Positions 8,170 to 17,700 of a stretch of 64,000 nt of DNA are shown one piece after another. This stretch comes from Candidatus Thiothrix sulfatifontis (lineage in GTDB: Bacteria; Pseudomonadota; Gammaproteobacteria; Thiotrichales; Thiotrichaceae). The notes under the pieces are model-generated. The model worked only from the letters and a program-made list of their open reading frames with translations, was not told the origin of the DNA and ran no database searches. Made by a program: the position numbers and the translations under genes. The DNA is taken from NCBI GenBank assembly GCA_022828425.1, contig CP094685.1, forward strand, positions 3,576,046-3,640,045. Direction: 5' to 3'. The number at the start of each line of letters is the position of its first letter. Position 1 is the stretch's first letter.

Positions 8170-10659
8170 ATGATTACGCAAAAATACCCTTCTTATGACG
8201 ATGATAATTCCCGCCCTCGGCAGGAAGTGACCTCACTGAGCCAACGTAAATTCATGACGGTTAATGAACCAGAACCCGTACCTGCTATTTTTGAGCAAGA
8301 CAAGAGTGATGATGACGAAATCGACTTGCGCCAATTATGGTCAGTGATTCGGCGGCGGCGTGCGGTAATCTTCACCCTGTTCATTTTGATTACTCTGATT
8401 ACCCTAATCTTCACCCTGAGTATTACGCCTATTTATCGAGCAGGCGTTACCATGGAAATCAATCAAGAGGAACAACGTCTCTTGGATTACGATGTGGCAG
8501 CGAACGACTCGCAACGCAGCAGCGTGAATAGCAAAGATTTTTATCAAACCCATTATGAATTGCTCAAAAGCCGTAGCCTAGCTGACCGCGTGATTAGCAA
8601 TATGGGCATTGAAGACAAACTGCGTGGCACTCAAGAACAATTAGCCAAACCCTTCTACGCGGATTGGTTGGAAGCGTTTAGTACTGAAGAAACCGCGCAA
8701 GACGCCGCCGAAGTCAAAGGTGAACGCCCCTTAGCGGATAAATTCTTGGCAAATGTCACCATTTCTCCGGTGAAAAACTCTAAAATCGTGAATATTCAAT
8801 ACGATGATGCCAGTCCAGAATTTGCTGCAAATGCTGCCAATGCCATTGCTCAAAACTACATCAATATGAATTTGGAGCGTCGCGCCGGTACTACCCGTTA
8901 CGCGGAGCAATTCCTGCAAGAACAGCTAGTATTAACCAAAAGTAAGTTGGAAGAGTCCGAAGCCAAGCTTGCCGACTATGCTAAACAAGCCGATATTTTG
9001 GATATCAACAATGAGAACATGAAAGAACAGCGCTTATCTGGCTTGAGCAATGCATTAGCCACCGCCGAACGTGACCGCATCTCGGCTGAAACCAAGTATA
9101 GCCAAGTCAAATCAGCGGATATGGCTTCAGCGGTTTTGGCCAGCACCACGATCCAAACGCTCAAGAAAGCACTGACTGAACTGGAAGTACGGGCACAATC
9201 GGTTAGCAGCAGTACCACGATTAATGACCCCACCATTCAACGCCTTGAACAAGAAAAGGCCAAGTTAGAAGCCGACTACCAAGAAAAGTTGGAAATTTAC
9301 AAACCAGACTACCCATTGATGGTACAGCTTGAGCAGAAAATCAATAAAATCGATACCCAACTGAGTAAAGCCAGTAGCAATATACGCACGGGTATTGATC
9401 AGCAAATTGCGGAATTGAAAACACAGATTCAACAAGAAACCCGCAATATCCAAAATGCCTTAAAATCAGATTATTTGGAAGCCCAGCAGAAAGAAGACGA
9501 ATTGCGTGCAGAGATGCAAACCCAAGTATCAGGCGTGCAAGATTTACGTGACAAACGCATTACTTACAACACCTTAAACCGTGAAGTGGAAACCAATCGC
9601 AATGTATACGAAGGTTTATTGCAACGCCTTAAAGAAGTGGGAGTTGCCAGTGGCGCTGTCACCAACAATATTGCGGTGGTTGATGCGGCAATTGTGCCTT
9701 ACGCTGTCCACACACCTAACAAGAAGCTAAATCTGGCATTAGGTGCCGTACTGGGTTTATTCATTGGCGTGGTCGCTGCATTCTTATTGGAATTTTTGGA
9801 TGACCGCATCAAAACCAAAGAAGACATTGAACGCTTGTTACCGTTGCCATTACTGGGTATTGCCCCAGCGATTGGCAAACGCAGTAAAGGCAGCGCCGAC
9901 ACCGAGTATCACTTGATGACCGCTGAACAACCCACTTCGGCCGTCGCGGAGGCGTTCCGCTCATTGCGAACCAATTTGATGTTTGCCACCCGCACCGGTG
10001 CACCACGCATTATGAACGTGACCAGTGCAGGCCCTGCTGAGGGGAAAAGTAGTGCGATCATTAACTTAGCCACGGCATTTGCGCAGGCAGGTAAAAAAGT
10101 ATTGATTATTGACGGTGACTTACGCAAACCCACGATACACAAACGCTTTAAACTGGATAATAGTCAGGGTTTTGTACATTTCCTAACCGGTCAAGAAAAA
10201 TTGGAAGCATTGGTTAAACCGACACTGATTCCAAATGTGTTTGCGATTCCCTCAGGGCCGATTCCGCCTAACCCGGTTGAGTTGCTATCCAGTGAACATT
10301 TGCATGAACTGACCATGCGAGCCGAGAATGGGCAATTGCCTTACGATCTGGTCATGATCGACGCGCCACCGGTACTTGGTTTGGCCGATGCGTTGATTAT
10401 TGGCAATCATACCCGCGCCACTTTGCTCATTACCGCATACAATGAAACCCGTAAGCAGCCCTTGCATTCTGCCTACGAGCGTTTGCGGCAAGCTCGCAGC
10501 CACCTGTTAGGCGTGGTGCTTACTAAAGCAAAAAGTGCGGTGGGTGATTCTAACTACTACAGTTATGACTACTACTACAGTTACGGAGCGGGGGAAAGCA
10601 GTGAGGGTGACGGGCGTACTCCGAAGAAAAAGGCGTTAACAGGGAAAAAAGCGGCGTAG
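8170..10659 (+). CDS. Wzc-like polysaccharide co-polymerase with BY-type tyrosine kinase
   Basis: 829 aa from ATG 8170 (an upstream TTG at 8158 is possible). Wzz-type first membrane segment near residues 65-85, a long periplasmic coiled coil of about 430 residues, and a second membrane segment (LGAVLGLFIGVVAAFLLEF) near 520. The cytoplasmic kinase has Walker A (SAGPAEGKSS), Walker A' (VLIIDGDLRKP) and Walker B (LVMIDAPPV). The tail carries a tyrosine cluster (SNYYSYDYYYSYG) that would be autophosphorylated. It sets chain length and drives export together with the OPX lipoprotein; phosphorylation is probably reversed by the PHP phosphatase at 6509-7330. Confidence 0.92.
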   Translation: MITQKYPSYDDDNSRPRQEVTSLSQRKFMTVNEPEPVPAIFEQDKSDDDEIDLRQLWSVIRRRRAVIFTLFILITLITLIFTLSITPIYRAGVTMEINQEEQRLLDYDVAANDSQRSSVNSKDFYQTHYELLKSRSLADRVISNMGIEDKLRGTQEQLAKPFYADWLEAFSTEETAQDAAEVKGERPLADKFLANVTISPVKNSKIVNIQYDDASPEFAANAANAIAQNYINMNLERRAGTTRYAEQFLQEQLVLTKSKLEESEAKLADYAKQADILDINNENMKEQRLSGLSNALATAERDRISAETKYSQVKSADMASAVLASTTIQTLKKALTELEVRAQSVSSSTTINDPTIQRLEQEKAKLEADYQEKLEIYKPDYPLMVQLEQKINKIDTQLSKASSNIRTGIDQQIAELKTQIQQETRNIQNALKSDYLEAQQKEDELRAEMQTQVSGVQDLRDKRITYNTLNREVETNRNVYEGLLQRLKEVGVASGAVTNNIAVVDAAIVPYAVHTPNKKLNLALGAVLGLFIGVVAAFLLEFLDDRIKTKEDIERLLPLPLLGIAPAIGKRSKGSADTEYHLMTAEQPTSAVAEAFRSLRTNLMFATRTGAPRIMNVTSAGPAEGKSSAIINLATAFAQAGKKVLIIDGDLRKPTIHKRFKLDNSQGFVHFLTGQEKLEALVKPTLIPNVFAIPSGPIPPNPVELLSSEHLHELTMRAENGQLPYDLVMIDAPPVLGLADALIIGNHTRATLLITAYNETRKQPLHSAYERLRQARSHLLGVVLTKAKSAVGDSNYYSYDYYYSYGAGESSEGDGRTPKKKALTGKKAA

Positions 10660-10697
10660 AGAATGAGATATAGAATACAAATCAAGGATCGCACAAC

Positions 10698-11990
10698 ATG
10701 TGGTTGCGTTTAGTATTAATCGCCGTTTTAAGCCTGTTAGGTTGGCAGGTTGTGGAACGCGGCATGGGACAAATGTATTCGGAGCGATTGGCGGCTATTT
10801 ATGCTTATAGGACAACACATTGGGAAGATGCTATTGATAGCATTTCACCTGATGCTCCCTACGCCTTAACATCAGACGCTTGGTTGGCATTAGCAGACCA
10901 AGCCTTAGCTCGTGACGATAGTATCACCGCGCAAAGCTATTTATGGCGTGCTCTTCAAACCAATGTAAGTAGTGGCGGTGGAATCGCTAGATTTTTAAAT
11001 ATTAATCAAAACAATGAGATTAATAGTGCTGAATTAGACCAAATGGCGCTACTTGCTTCACAACTTTGGCCTGTTCATGAAGATGCCTTACTACGGGTTG
11101 CTGTTCACTGGTTAGCAAGAGGGAACGTTGAACAATTACTAAAGGCACTTGACACACTATTTGCCCAAACATCACGTTATAACAGTACTCTCTTTCCTGC
11201 ATTGCATACACTCGCGCAAGCCGAGCAAACTGCACCTAACATTATGCAATATGCCCAACAAGCACCGAATTGGTGGGCATCTTTTTTTCAGTACCTAGCG
11301 CAAACAGAAGATGATATAGCACTTGTAGATAAATACTATCAGGCACGACTCACTGCCGATAAACCTATGCAAAAAAATGAACATATGCCTTACATCAATA
11401 GGCTTGTAAAAGAACAACAATGGCAGCGTGCTAAAACTGTTTGGTTAAAAACATTAACACCTACACACCAACAGCTCGCACAAGATTTGCTATATGACGG
11501 TAGTTTTGAAGGCGAAATACATAATGAAGCTTTTGCATGGCATTTGAGTTCTAACACCTTAGTCACTGTTAAAACAGGAATAACTGGCAACAGTATCGGC
11601 TCAAAAGCATTACATATCGGATTCAAAGCGCAAAAAAAGCGAATTGACTTTGCCCATGTCTGGCAACGCTTGGTATTACCCACGGGCGATTATACGCTAA
11701 CGTTACATTACCGACTTGATCATTTTAATACTGCTAAAGGTCTACAATGGCGAATTCGCTGCGAAGGCAATCCGACACACTTAGGTGAAAGCAAAGCGCT
11801 CAAGGGGTATACTAGTGAATGGCAAACACTTTCCATGACCTTCAACATACCCGATAGTACTGACGATGATTCAACAACCTGTAAAACGCAAATTCTGCGC
11901 TTAGAGAGTGCTAGTCACTACGCCCATGATCAACTTTACGAAGGTGGATTGTGGTTCGATGGTATTCAAATAACCCCTAAATCACCATGA
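10698..11990 (+). CDS. Membrane-anchored TPR-like protein with C-terminal jelly-roll-like domain
   Basis: 430 aa. One N-terminal membrane segment (MWLRLVLIAVLSLLGWQVV) is followed by helical repeats resembling TPRs (residues about 30-250, e.g. DAWLALADQALARDDSITAQSYLWRAL). From residue about 265 (LLYDGSFEGEIHNEAFAW) comes a beta-rich region like a carbohydrate-binding jelly roll (WQRLVLPTGDYTLTLHYRLD). It overlaps the next gene by 4 bases (ATGA), so translation is coupled to the O-antigen ligase/polymerase. A scaffold or sugar-binding role in polysaccharide assembly fits the context. The specific function is not known to me. Confidence 0.7.
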   Translation: MWLRLVLIAVLSLLGWQVVERGMGQMYSERLAAIYAYRTTHWEDAIDSISPDAPYALTSDAWLALADQALARDDSITAQSYLWRALQTNVSSGGGIARFLNINQNNEINSAELDQMALLASQLWPVHEDALLRVAVHWLARGNVEQLLKALDTLFAQTSRYNSTLFPALHTLAQAEQTAPNIMQYAQQAPNWWASFFQYLAQTEDDIALVDKYYQARLTADKPMQKNEHMPYINRLVKEQQWQRAKTVWLKTLTPTHQQLAQDLLYDGSFEGEIHNEAFAWHLSSNTLVTVKTGITGNSIGSKALHIGFKAQKKRIDFAHVWQRLVLPTGDYTLTLHYRLDHFNTAKGLQWRIRCEGNPTHLGESKALKGYTSEWQTLSMTFNIPDSTDDDSTTCKTQILRLESASHYAHDQLYEGGLWFDGIQITPKSP

Positions 11991-13315
11991 AACCCACAGA
12001 TCTCCCCACTATTTCACAATGGCTCGTGTTCGGGTTAAGCTGCCTGCTGCTTTTATTTGCTCCTTTATTGCGGGCGGGCAATACCGCGCTGGCTTTAATG
12101 ATTATGCAAGGGCTTAGTCTCGGAATTTTACTGATCATCGCTGGATGGAGGCTACCTCATCAATATATTTCACGACCTATTTGGTGGTTTTTAGTCATTA
12201 GTATCGGTTTGGTTTTAATGTATTTAATCCCTGTTCCTGAAACAATGTGGCGCACATTACCGGGGCGAACAATTTATGTCGCTGTTTACGATTGGCTGAG
12301 TGAGCATAATAAAGATACTATTTATCTCGCGCTTTCATTGATTCCTGCTAATACGGTTTATAGCTTATTAGCATTATTGCCGCCGTTAAGTATTTTTCTC
12401 GCGATAGGCTATTTGAATAAACGTCAAACATTGTATTTGGTTTATGTTTTTTTAGGCGTTGCGGCGTTCCAGGCAGGTTATGGTTTAACCCAATACGCCG
12501 CCGGTTTCAGTGACAATGCAAGTGGTACTTACCCTAATCGTGATCATTTTTCAGCGTTGATGGCAATGGCTTTGCCACTAGGTTTTGGATTAGCTGCTTA
12601 CCGCGTAGGCAACCATACCAAACACGAACGTGACTCTACGGAACATCTGGAACGACGATTAAATTATTTACTGGTATTTATTAGCCTGACGTTATTGCTA
12701 TTACTGGCTGGTATTTTCTCACGTTCCCGCGCTGGAGTCGTATTAATAATGCTAGGTATTTTATTGTCAAGTTTGGTCTTTTCCCGACACATTGGCGGTA
12801 AACGCTCTACTGGCTTAATGACCACAGCCAGTACTATCGGTATCGGTTTGGCTATTAATATAGGGCTAATACCCGTATTAAACCGTTTTACACAAGCTAA
12901 CCCAATGGAAGACTTACGCTGGGATTTCTTCGATACCACTATCGCGGGTATCCAACAATTTTTTCCCCTTGGTTCAGGGCCCGGTACATTTTCTGATATT
13001 TACCGCGCTCTTCAACCCTTAGGGCAAACCGGTAATTTTGTTAATAATGCGCACAACGACTATCTCGAATTATTATTTGAAACAGGGCTAGTGGGTGCTG
13101 TCATTATCTTAGGCTTTTTTATACTGTATTTGTATGGTTGGTGGCAGTTGCGACAAGCAGCATGGCAGCAAGAACATTTTATCCAAACAGGCGCTGGTAT
13201 TGGGATATTGTTGATGCTATTGCACGCTGTGGTGGAGTTCAATTTCCATATTCCTGCTAATGCCTTATTCTTTGCTTTCTTAGCAGGATTATTTCTGTGT
13301 AAAAGCCGCCGCTAA
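11987..13315 (+). CDS. O-antigen ligase/polymerase family membrane protein (Wzy/WaaL-like)
   Basis: 442 aa with about 10-12 hydrophobic segments and a Wzy_C-type region: SRSRAGVVL-like FSRSRAGVVLIM near residue 245, and GSGPGTFSDIY followed by NNAHNDYLELLFETG near 345-365. The H-N-D-Y-L-E pattern is typical of this family. It would polymerise lipid-linked repeat units or ligate them to an acceptor in the inner membrane. It is the last gene of the polysaccharide run and ends 27 bases inside the convergent Rpn-type gene. Confidence 0.85.
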   Translation: MKPTDLPTISQWLVFGLSCLLLLFAPLLRAGNTALALMIMQGLSLGILLIIAGWRLPHQYISRPIWWFLVISIGLVLMYLIPVPETMWRTLPGRTIYVAVYDWLSEHNKDTIYLALSLIPANTVYSLLALLPPLSIFLAIGYLNKRQTLYLVYVFLGVAAFQAGYGLTQYAAGFSDNASGTYPNRDHFSALMAMALPLGFGLAAYRVGNHTKHERDSTEHLERRLNYLLVFISLTLLLLLAGIFSRSRAGVVLIMLGILLSSLVFSRHIGGKRSTGLMTTASTIGIGLAINIGLIPVLNRFTQANPMEDLRWDFFDTTIAGIQQFFPLGSGPGTFSDIYRALQPLGQTGNFVNNAHNDYLELLFETGLVGAVIILGFFILYLYGWWQLRQAAWQQEHFIQTGAGIGILLMLLHAVVEFNFHIPANALFFAFLAGLFLCKSRR

Positions 13316-14112
13316 ATGCAACTGTTCTAGCGACAGGCCGGTCACTTCCGCTACCAACGCAACTTCCATCCCTTTAGCCAAGAGACGTTGAGCAACGGCT
13401 TCTTTGACCTCTTGTATTCCCTGCGCTCTGCCGCGTTGTGCGGCTTTTTCGGCTTCTTCTTGGCGTAGCTCTTCCTCGCTGTATTCGTCTTTCATGCGAG
13501 CGCGTTCCTGCGGGGTGAGGCTGTCTTGGCGAATCATTTCCAGAATTTTTTGCACACAGGCTTTGTGGTAGTGGGTTTCATCCACTTGCCCATCGAGGCT
13601 GTCGTCAATCGCCAGCAGCCATTCGCGCCACGGTTCCGGGGTTTCTGCATTGACATATTTGGGGCACAGAAACAGGATTTTGTGCGGGATCTCCCCCAAT
13701 CCCTGACCGTGGCGGTCTTTGGGGTCGAAGTCGATTTGGCTCATGTCACGTTGGTGGCGATCGCCAGAGGTGAGAATAACGATGGTGTAGATTTCCAGCG
13801 CGGGTTGATAATTTTTGGCGGTAACGCCCTGCTCCAACAGCGCGGCACAGTGGTAATGCAGAAAACGGGGTAGTGATCGCTATAACGGCGGTGTTGGATG
13901 TCAACAATAATCCGCTGGGTTTTGTCTTCGGCGAAGAGATCGAAGCGGCTGTCAATACTCCCCACCGGGCTGGGGAAGGACTTTTCGGTTTCCACCCGAT
14001 CAATGTCCAGCTCAATACCGAGGATGTCCTTGACAAAAGCGGTAAAGATGTCTGGCTGGGAAAAGGCTTTTTTGAAAATGACCCCGTAGCGTAGGGATGC
14101 GACTGCTTGCAT
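13289..14112 (-). pseudogene. Rpn-type PD-(D/E)XK nuclease/transposase, frameshifted
   Basis: Two overlapping frames together give one protein of about 274 aa. The first (14112 to about 13870) has the nuclease core: MQAVASLRYGVIFKKAF, SRFDLFAEDKTQRIIVDIQHRRYSDHYP, with the D and Q of the PD-(D/E)XK site. The second frame continues with RFLHYHCAALLEQGVTAKNYQPALE and ends in the family's usual tail (RLLAKGMEVALVAEVTGLSLEQL). The frames join if one C is added to the run of four at 13867-13870. The start has an AAGG ribosome site. The family is linked to horizontal recombination and is often multicopy. It may be a true pseudogene or a sequencing error. Confidence 0.75.
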
Positions 14113-14231
14113 GGTAGTGACCTTGTGAATACATCACCTCAAGTTTAGCAGATTAAGGCAGACAGTTCTGCACTCAATTCTCACGCCAACATCCTAGCAT
14201 AGCGTCAGTACCCGCTCCACATGAATTAAAA

Positions 14232-14264
14232 AAAGCCACTTGTCAGCATTAAACAAGTGGCTTT
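14232..14264 (-). terminator. Rho-independent terminator of the surface-protein operon
   Basis: Perfect 12-bp stem, AAAGCCACTTGT at 14232-14243 with ACAAGTGGCTTT at 14253-14264, and a 9-base loop. In minus-strand reading the stem runs straight into a T tract (the A run 14228-14234), the classic intrinsic terminator form. It lies 32 bases after the stop of the small secreted protein. Confidence 0.9.
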
Positions 14265-14296
14265 CAATCAACTTGATTTTAAGAAAAAATAGACAA

Positions 14297-14620
14297 TTAA
14301 ACAGGGCTTACATGCGCATCACTTTGCTTGTCTTCAACAGTCTCTAGCACCTTGTCAATGACATCAGAGATAGTAGCAAGTGCGGCCTCAACCTCATCCC
14401 TTGCTGCCTCACTGTCCTCTACTTTCTCATCAGTAGCTGCAACTTCCTCTACAGCACTCTGAGCAGCAGTGTTACCAGCGGCCTGATAGGTTGCCTCTTC
14501 AGCAGCCTTATCAGCCGTTTCAGCAGCAGCAGGCTTCTCGCGTGGGCCTGCATATGCAGTAGCACTAGTCAGAGCAAACAGAACCAATGTTGCCACTGCT
14601 GTCGATAATATCTTTTTCAT
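14297..14620 (-). CDS. Small secreted Ala/Glu-rich protein
   Basis: 107 aa with a clear Sec signal peptide (MKKILSTAVATLVLFALTSATAYA, cleavage after AYA) and a strong AAGGAG ribosome site. The mature part is about 83 residues, rich in Ala, Glu and Asp, with heptad-like spacing that suggests a helical or coiled-coil periplasmic or secreted peptide. I recognise no domain. It is the last gene behind the giant surface-protein gene, separated by a hairpin without a T tract, and is followed by a strong terminator. A structural or accessory role for the surface layer is only an inference. Confidence 0.75.
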   Translation of the reverse strand: MKKILSTAVATLVLFALTSATAYAGPREKPAAAETADKAAEEATYQAAGNTAAQSAVEEVAATDEKVEDSEAARDEVEAALATISDVIDKVLETVEDKQSDAHVSPV

Positions 14621-14660
14621 AAAAACTCCTTAAAAAATTTACTTCACTTATCTCTTTAAA

Positions 14661-14686
14661 CCTTCTGGCTCCAAAGAGCCAGAAGG
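14661..14686 (-). terminator. Intercistronic hairpin, possible partial terminator or mRNA stabiliser
   Basis: Perfect 11-bp stem with a 4-base loop: CCTTCTGGCTC at 14661-14671 and GAGCCAGAAGG at 14676-14686. On the minus strand it is followed by TTTAAAGAG and not a T run, so complete termination is unlikely. It sits between the giant surface-protein gene and the small secreted protein gene. Confidence 0.6.
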
Positions 14687-14737
14687 CAGGTCAGTTATCC
14701 GTTTCAAGTTATCGCCTAACTCGAAAAAATAACACGT

Positions 14738-17700
14738 TTAGATAATACTAAAGTCGACACCATTGAGGGCAGAAACCCCATTCAATTCGGCAGCACTATC
14801 CATATTATCCAGCGTTGCGATTTGCTTACGACCAGTCAAGGTCGACCAGTTATCATCATACCACAACTCACCATTACCTGTACTGCTATTGAAAACCGCT
14901 ACAACTGCATCAACTGCTGCTGCTGTTGCCGTACCAGTAATCTGCGTGGTAGTCCGCTCATTGCTCAAAATGTTCAAACCAGCAGCGATACCGGCAATTC
15001 CATTAGAAGTGCCGATAGCAGCCGTCGTCAGATTCAGCACGATAACGTCACCTGTCAGCCCTGGGGTAAAGTCAGTGATGTTAACAATACCATTGTGGAA
15101 ACCATTCTCAGCGTAGTATGTCAGGTTGAAACGATCAACGCCTGCGCCACCCGTTAAGGTGACGTGACTGTTCGCATCCAGGAAGTCATCCCTCGGAATT
15201 CATCCGCACCAGCACCCAAATCAATAGTGTCATGACCGTCAGAGCCATACACTACATCTGCACCTGCGCCGCCGCTGATAGTATCATCACCCTCATCACC
15301 CCAGAGTTCATCGCCGTTGGCACCGCCGATAAGAACGTCATCGCCAAGACCACCGTACAATACATACGTACCATCAGTTTCAGCCGAAGCATTAAAAGTA
15401 GCATCCCCAGTACCGTAGAACTCTACCTGCAAGGTAGCACCAGCAGCAACTAAACTTTCTGGAGCAATGTACACGCTCGCGCTAGTACCATTATCGATAG
15501 CCAGAAACTCAAAGTTAGTCACATTGGCAAGGTCATTCGACGCGCTAGATCGACAGACGATCACCAACACATCACTACCAGCACCACCGTCAACCACGTC
15601 TGCACTGGTCAATGCAGCACCACCGAAAACATTATCCATGGTTACGACATCATCACCAGCACCAGCATTGATAGTGTCATTGCCACCACCGACAGTGATG
15701 CTGTCAATACCAGCATCAGTCGAGATAACATCGTCGCCATTGCTGACAGCATCGCCAAAGATAACATCTGACGCTGTAGAACCAGTAAAGGTCTTGGCCA
15801 CCCGTACCCAATATAACCTGAGAAGCAAAACCAAAACCAACGCTAGTAGTTACGCCAGCACCATTAAAGACACTGACAGGGGCTGCACTGCCTTGTTGCA
15901 GTGTGAGTGCTTCAACGTTAACAATATCCGCGAGATCCAAAGCAGCCGCAGGCGTATTAGTCACGACCAGTCGGTCACTACCATTCGAGCCATCAACATC
16001 AGAACCTACCAGATTAGCAGCAGTCGAGTTGATAACATCATCACCCAAGGTTGTAGTATGGTCAGCATTAAGGCTATCCACCAAGTCAACATCAGCGTTT
16101 GGCGCGCTCAGCGTGATAGTATTGCCAAGAACCAAAACCGCATTCAAGGCTGCATCGAATGCAGCACCTGCTGAGCCTGCCGCTGGCGTAACTGTACCTT
16201 CTGTTGCGTTAATTTCTACCAAGCCAGAAGCAATCAATGCATTCAGTTCAGCAGTGGAAAGTACCAAGTTAGCGCCTTTAGTCAGGGTGATCCGTGCCAA
16301 ACCTGTCATTTCAGCGCCAGTTGCTGGATTTTCAGGTAGTAGAGGTGGTAAAACAGGTGTAATCACATTAACCACATCTGAACGGCAAGAGAACCCACAA
16401 TTGTCAGTTCACTATCCGCGCCATTACCATTGATGGTTTGCAGACTGTTTACTTGACCAACCGTCATGATGGCATGAGACTTCAGTACCGCATGCTCAAT
16501 GTCGCCTGCTGCGTTGAACTGATTCGCCAGAATAGCCAGATTGGTTGTGCCATAGATAACCAACGTGTCGATACCGTCACCACCAGAAATCACTTCACCC
16601 ACTTCAACATCATCACTGACCTTGATGCCTCCCGCCAATTCGTCCACGGAAACTACCCCAGACAAATCCAGATCACCGAGACCTGTAGCCGCTAACGCCG
16701 CAGCGAAACCAAAAGTTAAAGGTACACCAGTCGACAGATCAAACAAGTCAACACGCCCGTACCATCAATATCAGTAACTGATTGAACCGTGTAGCCGAGG
16801 TTATCGACAACATCCAGACTACCAACCACAACGATCACGTCGTTGCCAGCACCAGCCAAAACATTGTCAGTACCCAAACCGCCACGGATAACGTCATCAC
16901 CAGCACCGGAACTGATGGCGTCATCATCAGTACCACCGTTAATGGTGTCGATACCAGTGCCTGTGTTGATCTGATCATTACCGCCACGACCATCAACCGT
17001 ATTGTCGCCGTTACCCGCGTTAATCACGTCGCCGCCGCTGCTAGAACCAGTAATCGTGTCATTACCACGACCCGTGGTAACAGTGATGTTATCACCGAAG
17101 CTGTTGCCCAAGTTAATGTTATGACCACCAATAATATTAGCCTGAGTGGTAAGGTCAGTATTCAGAATATTACCGTCACTAGTAGCTGTAACCGTCGCAT
17201 TGTTACCCATAGAGTTCAACACAGCAGAAAAGTTACCGGATACTGCATTGGCATTAACGCTCTGAATGCTGCTATTCAGGGCATTGCCTTGAACCACACC
17301 CAAGTTCACACTGGTCGTGTTCACTACACCAGTGGAAGTTGCCGCTGGTGAGCTAACCGTAATGGTTGTTAATGTGCTAGAGGTAATGCCACCAATAGTG
17401 ACACCAGCCTCGCCAACAACCACATTGCCAACACCCAGCGTATCAACCAAATCAGTCACGGCTACTGTCAACGCTTCCACACCGTTCAGCGTAACCGCGC
17501 CAGTGGCATAAGTAACGCCAGCACTGTCTACGCCTTCGTTGCCAAACGCCAATGTGACGCTATCCGCATTGCCGGTATAGGTATTAGTACCAACAGATTC
17601 AACAACGGTTACACCATTGAAGTTGATGTCGAAACCATTGTCGAGTGTACCAACCCCATTGAAGGAAACCGTCGGTACACCACCGTCCAGTTCAACTGTC

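Noticed and set aside
14124-14138. TGTGA and TCACC near the start of the Rpn-type gene as a CRP box
   Set aside because: The half-sites are 5 and not 6 bases apart, and no -10 sits at the right distance.
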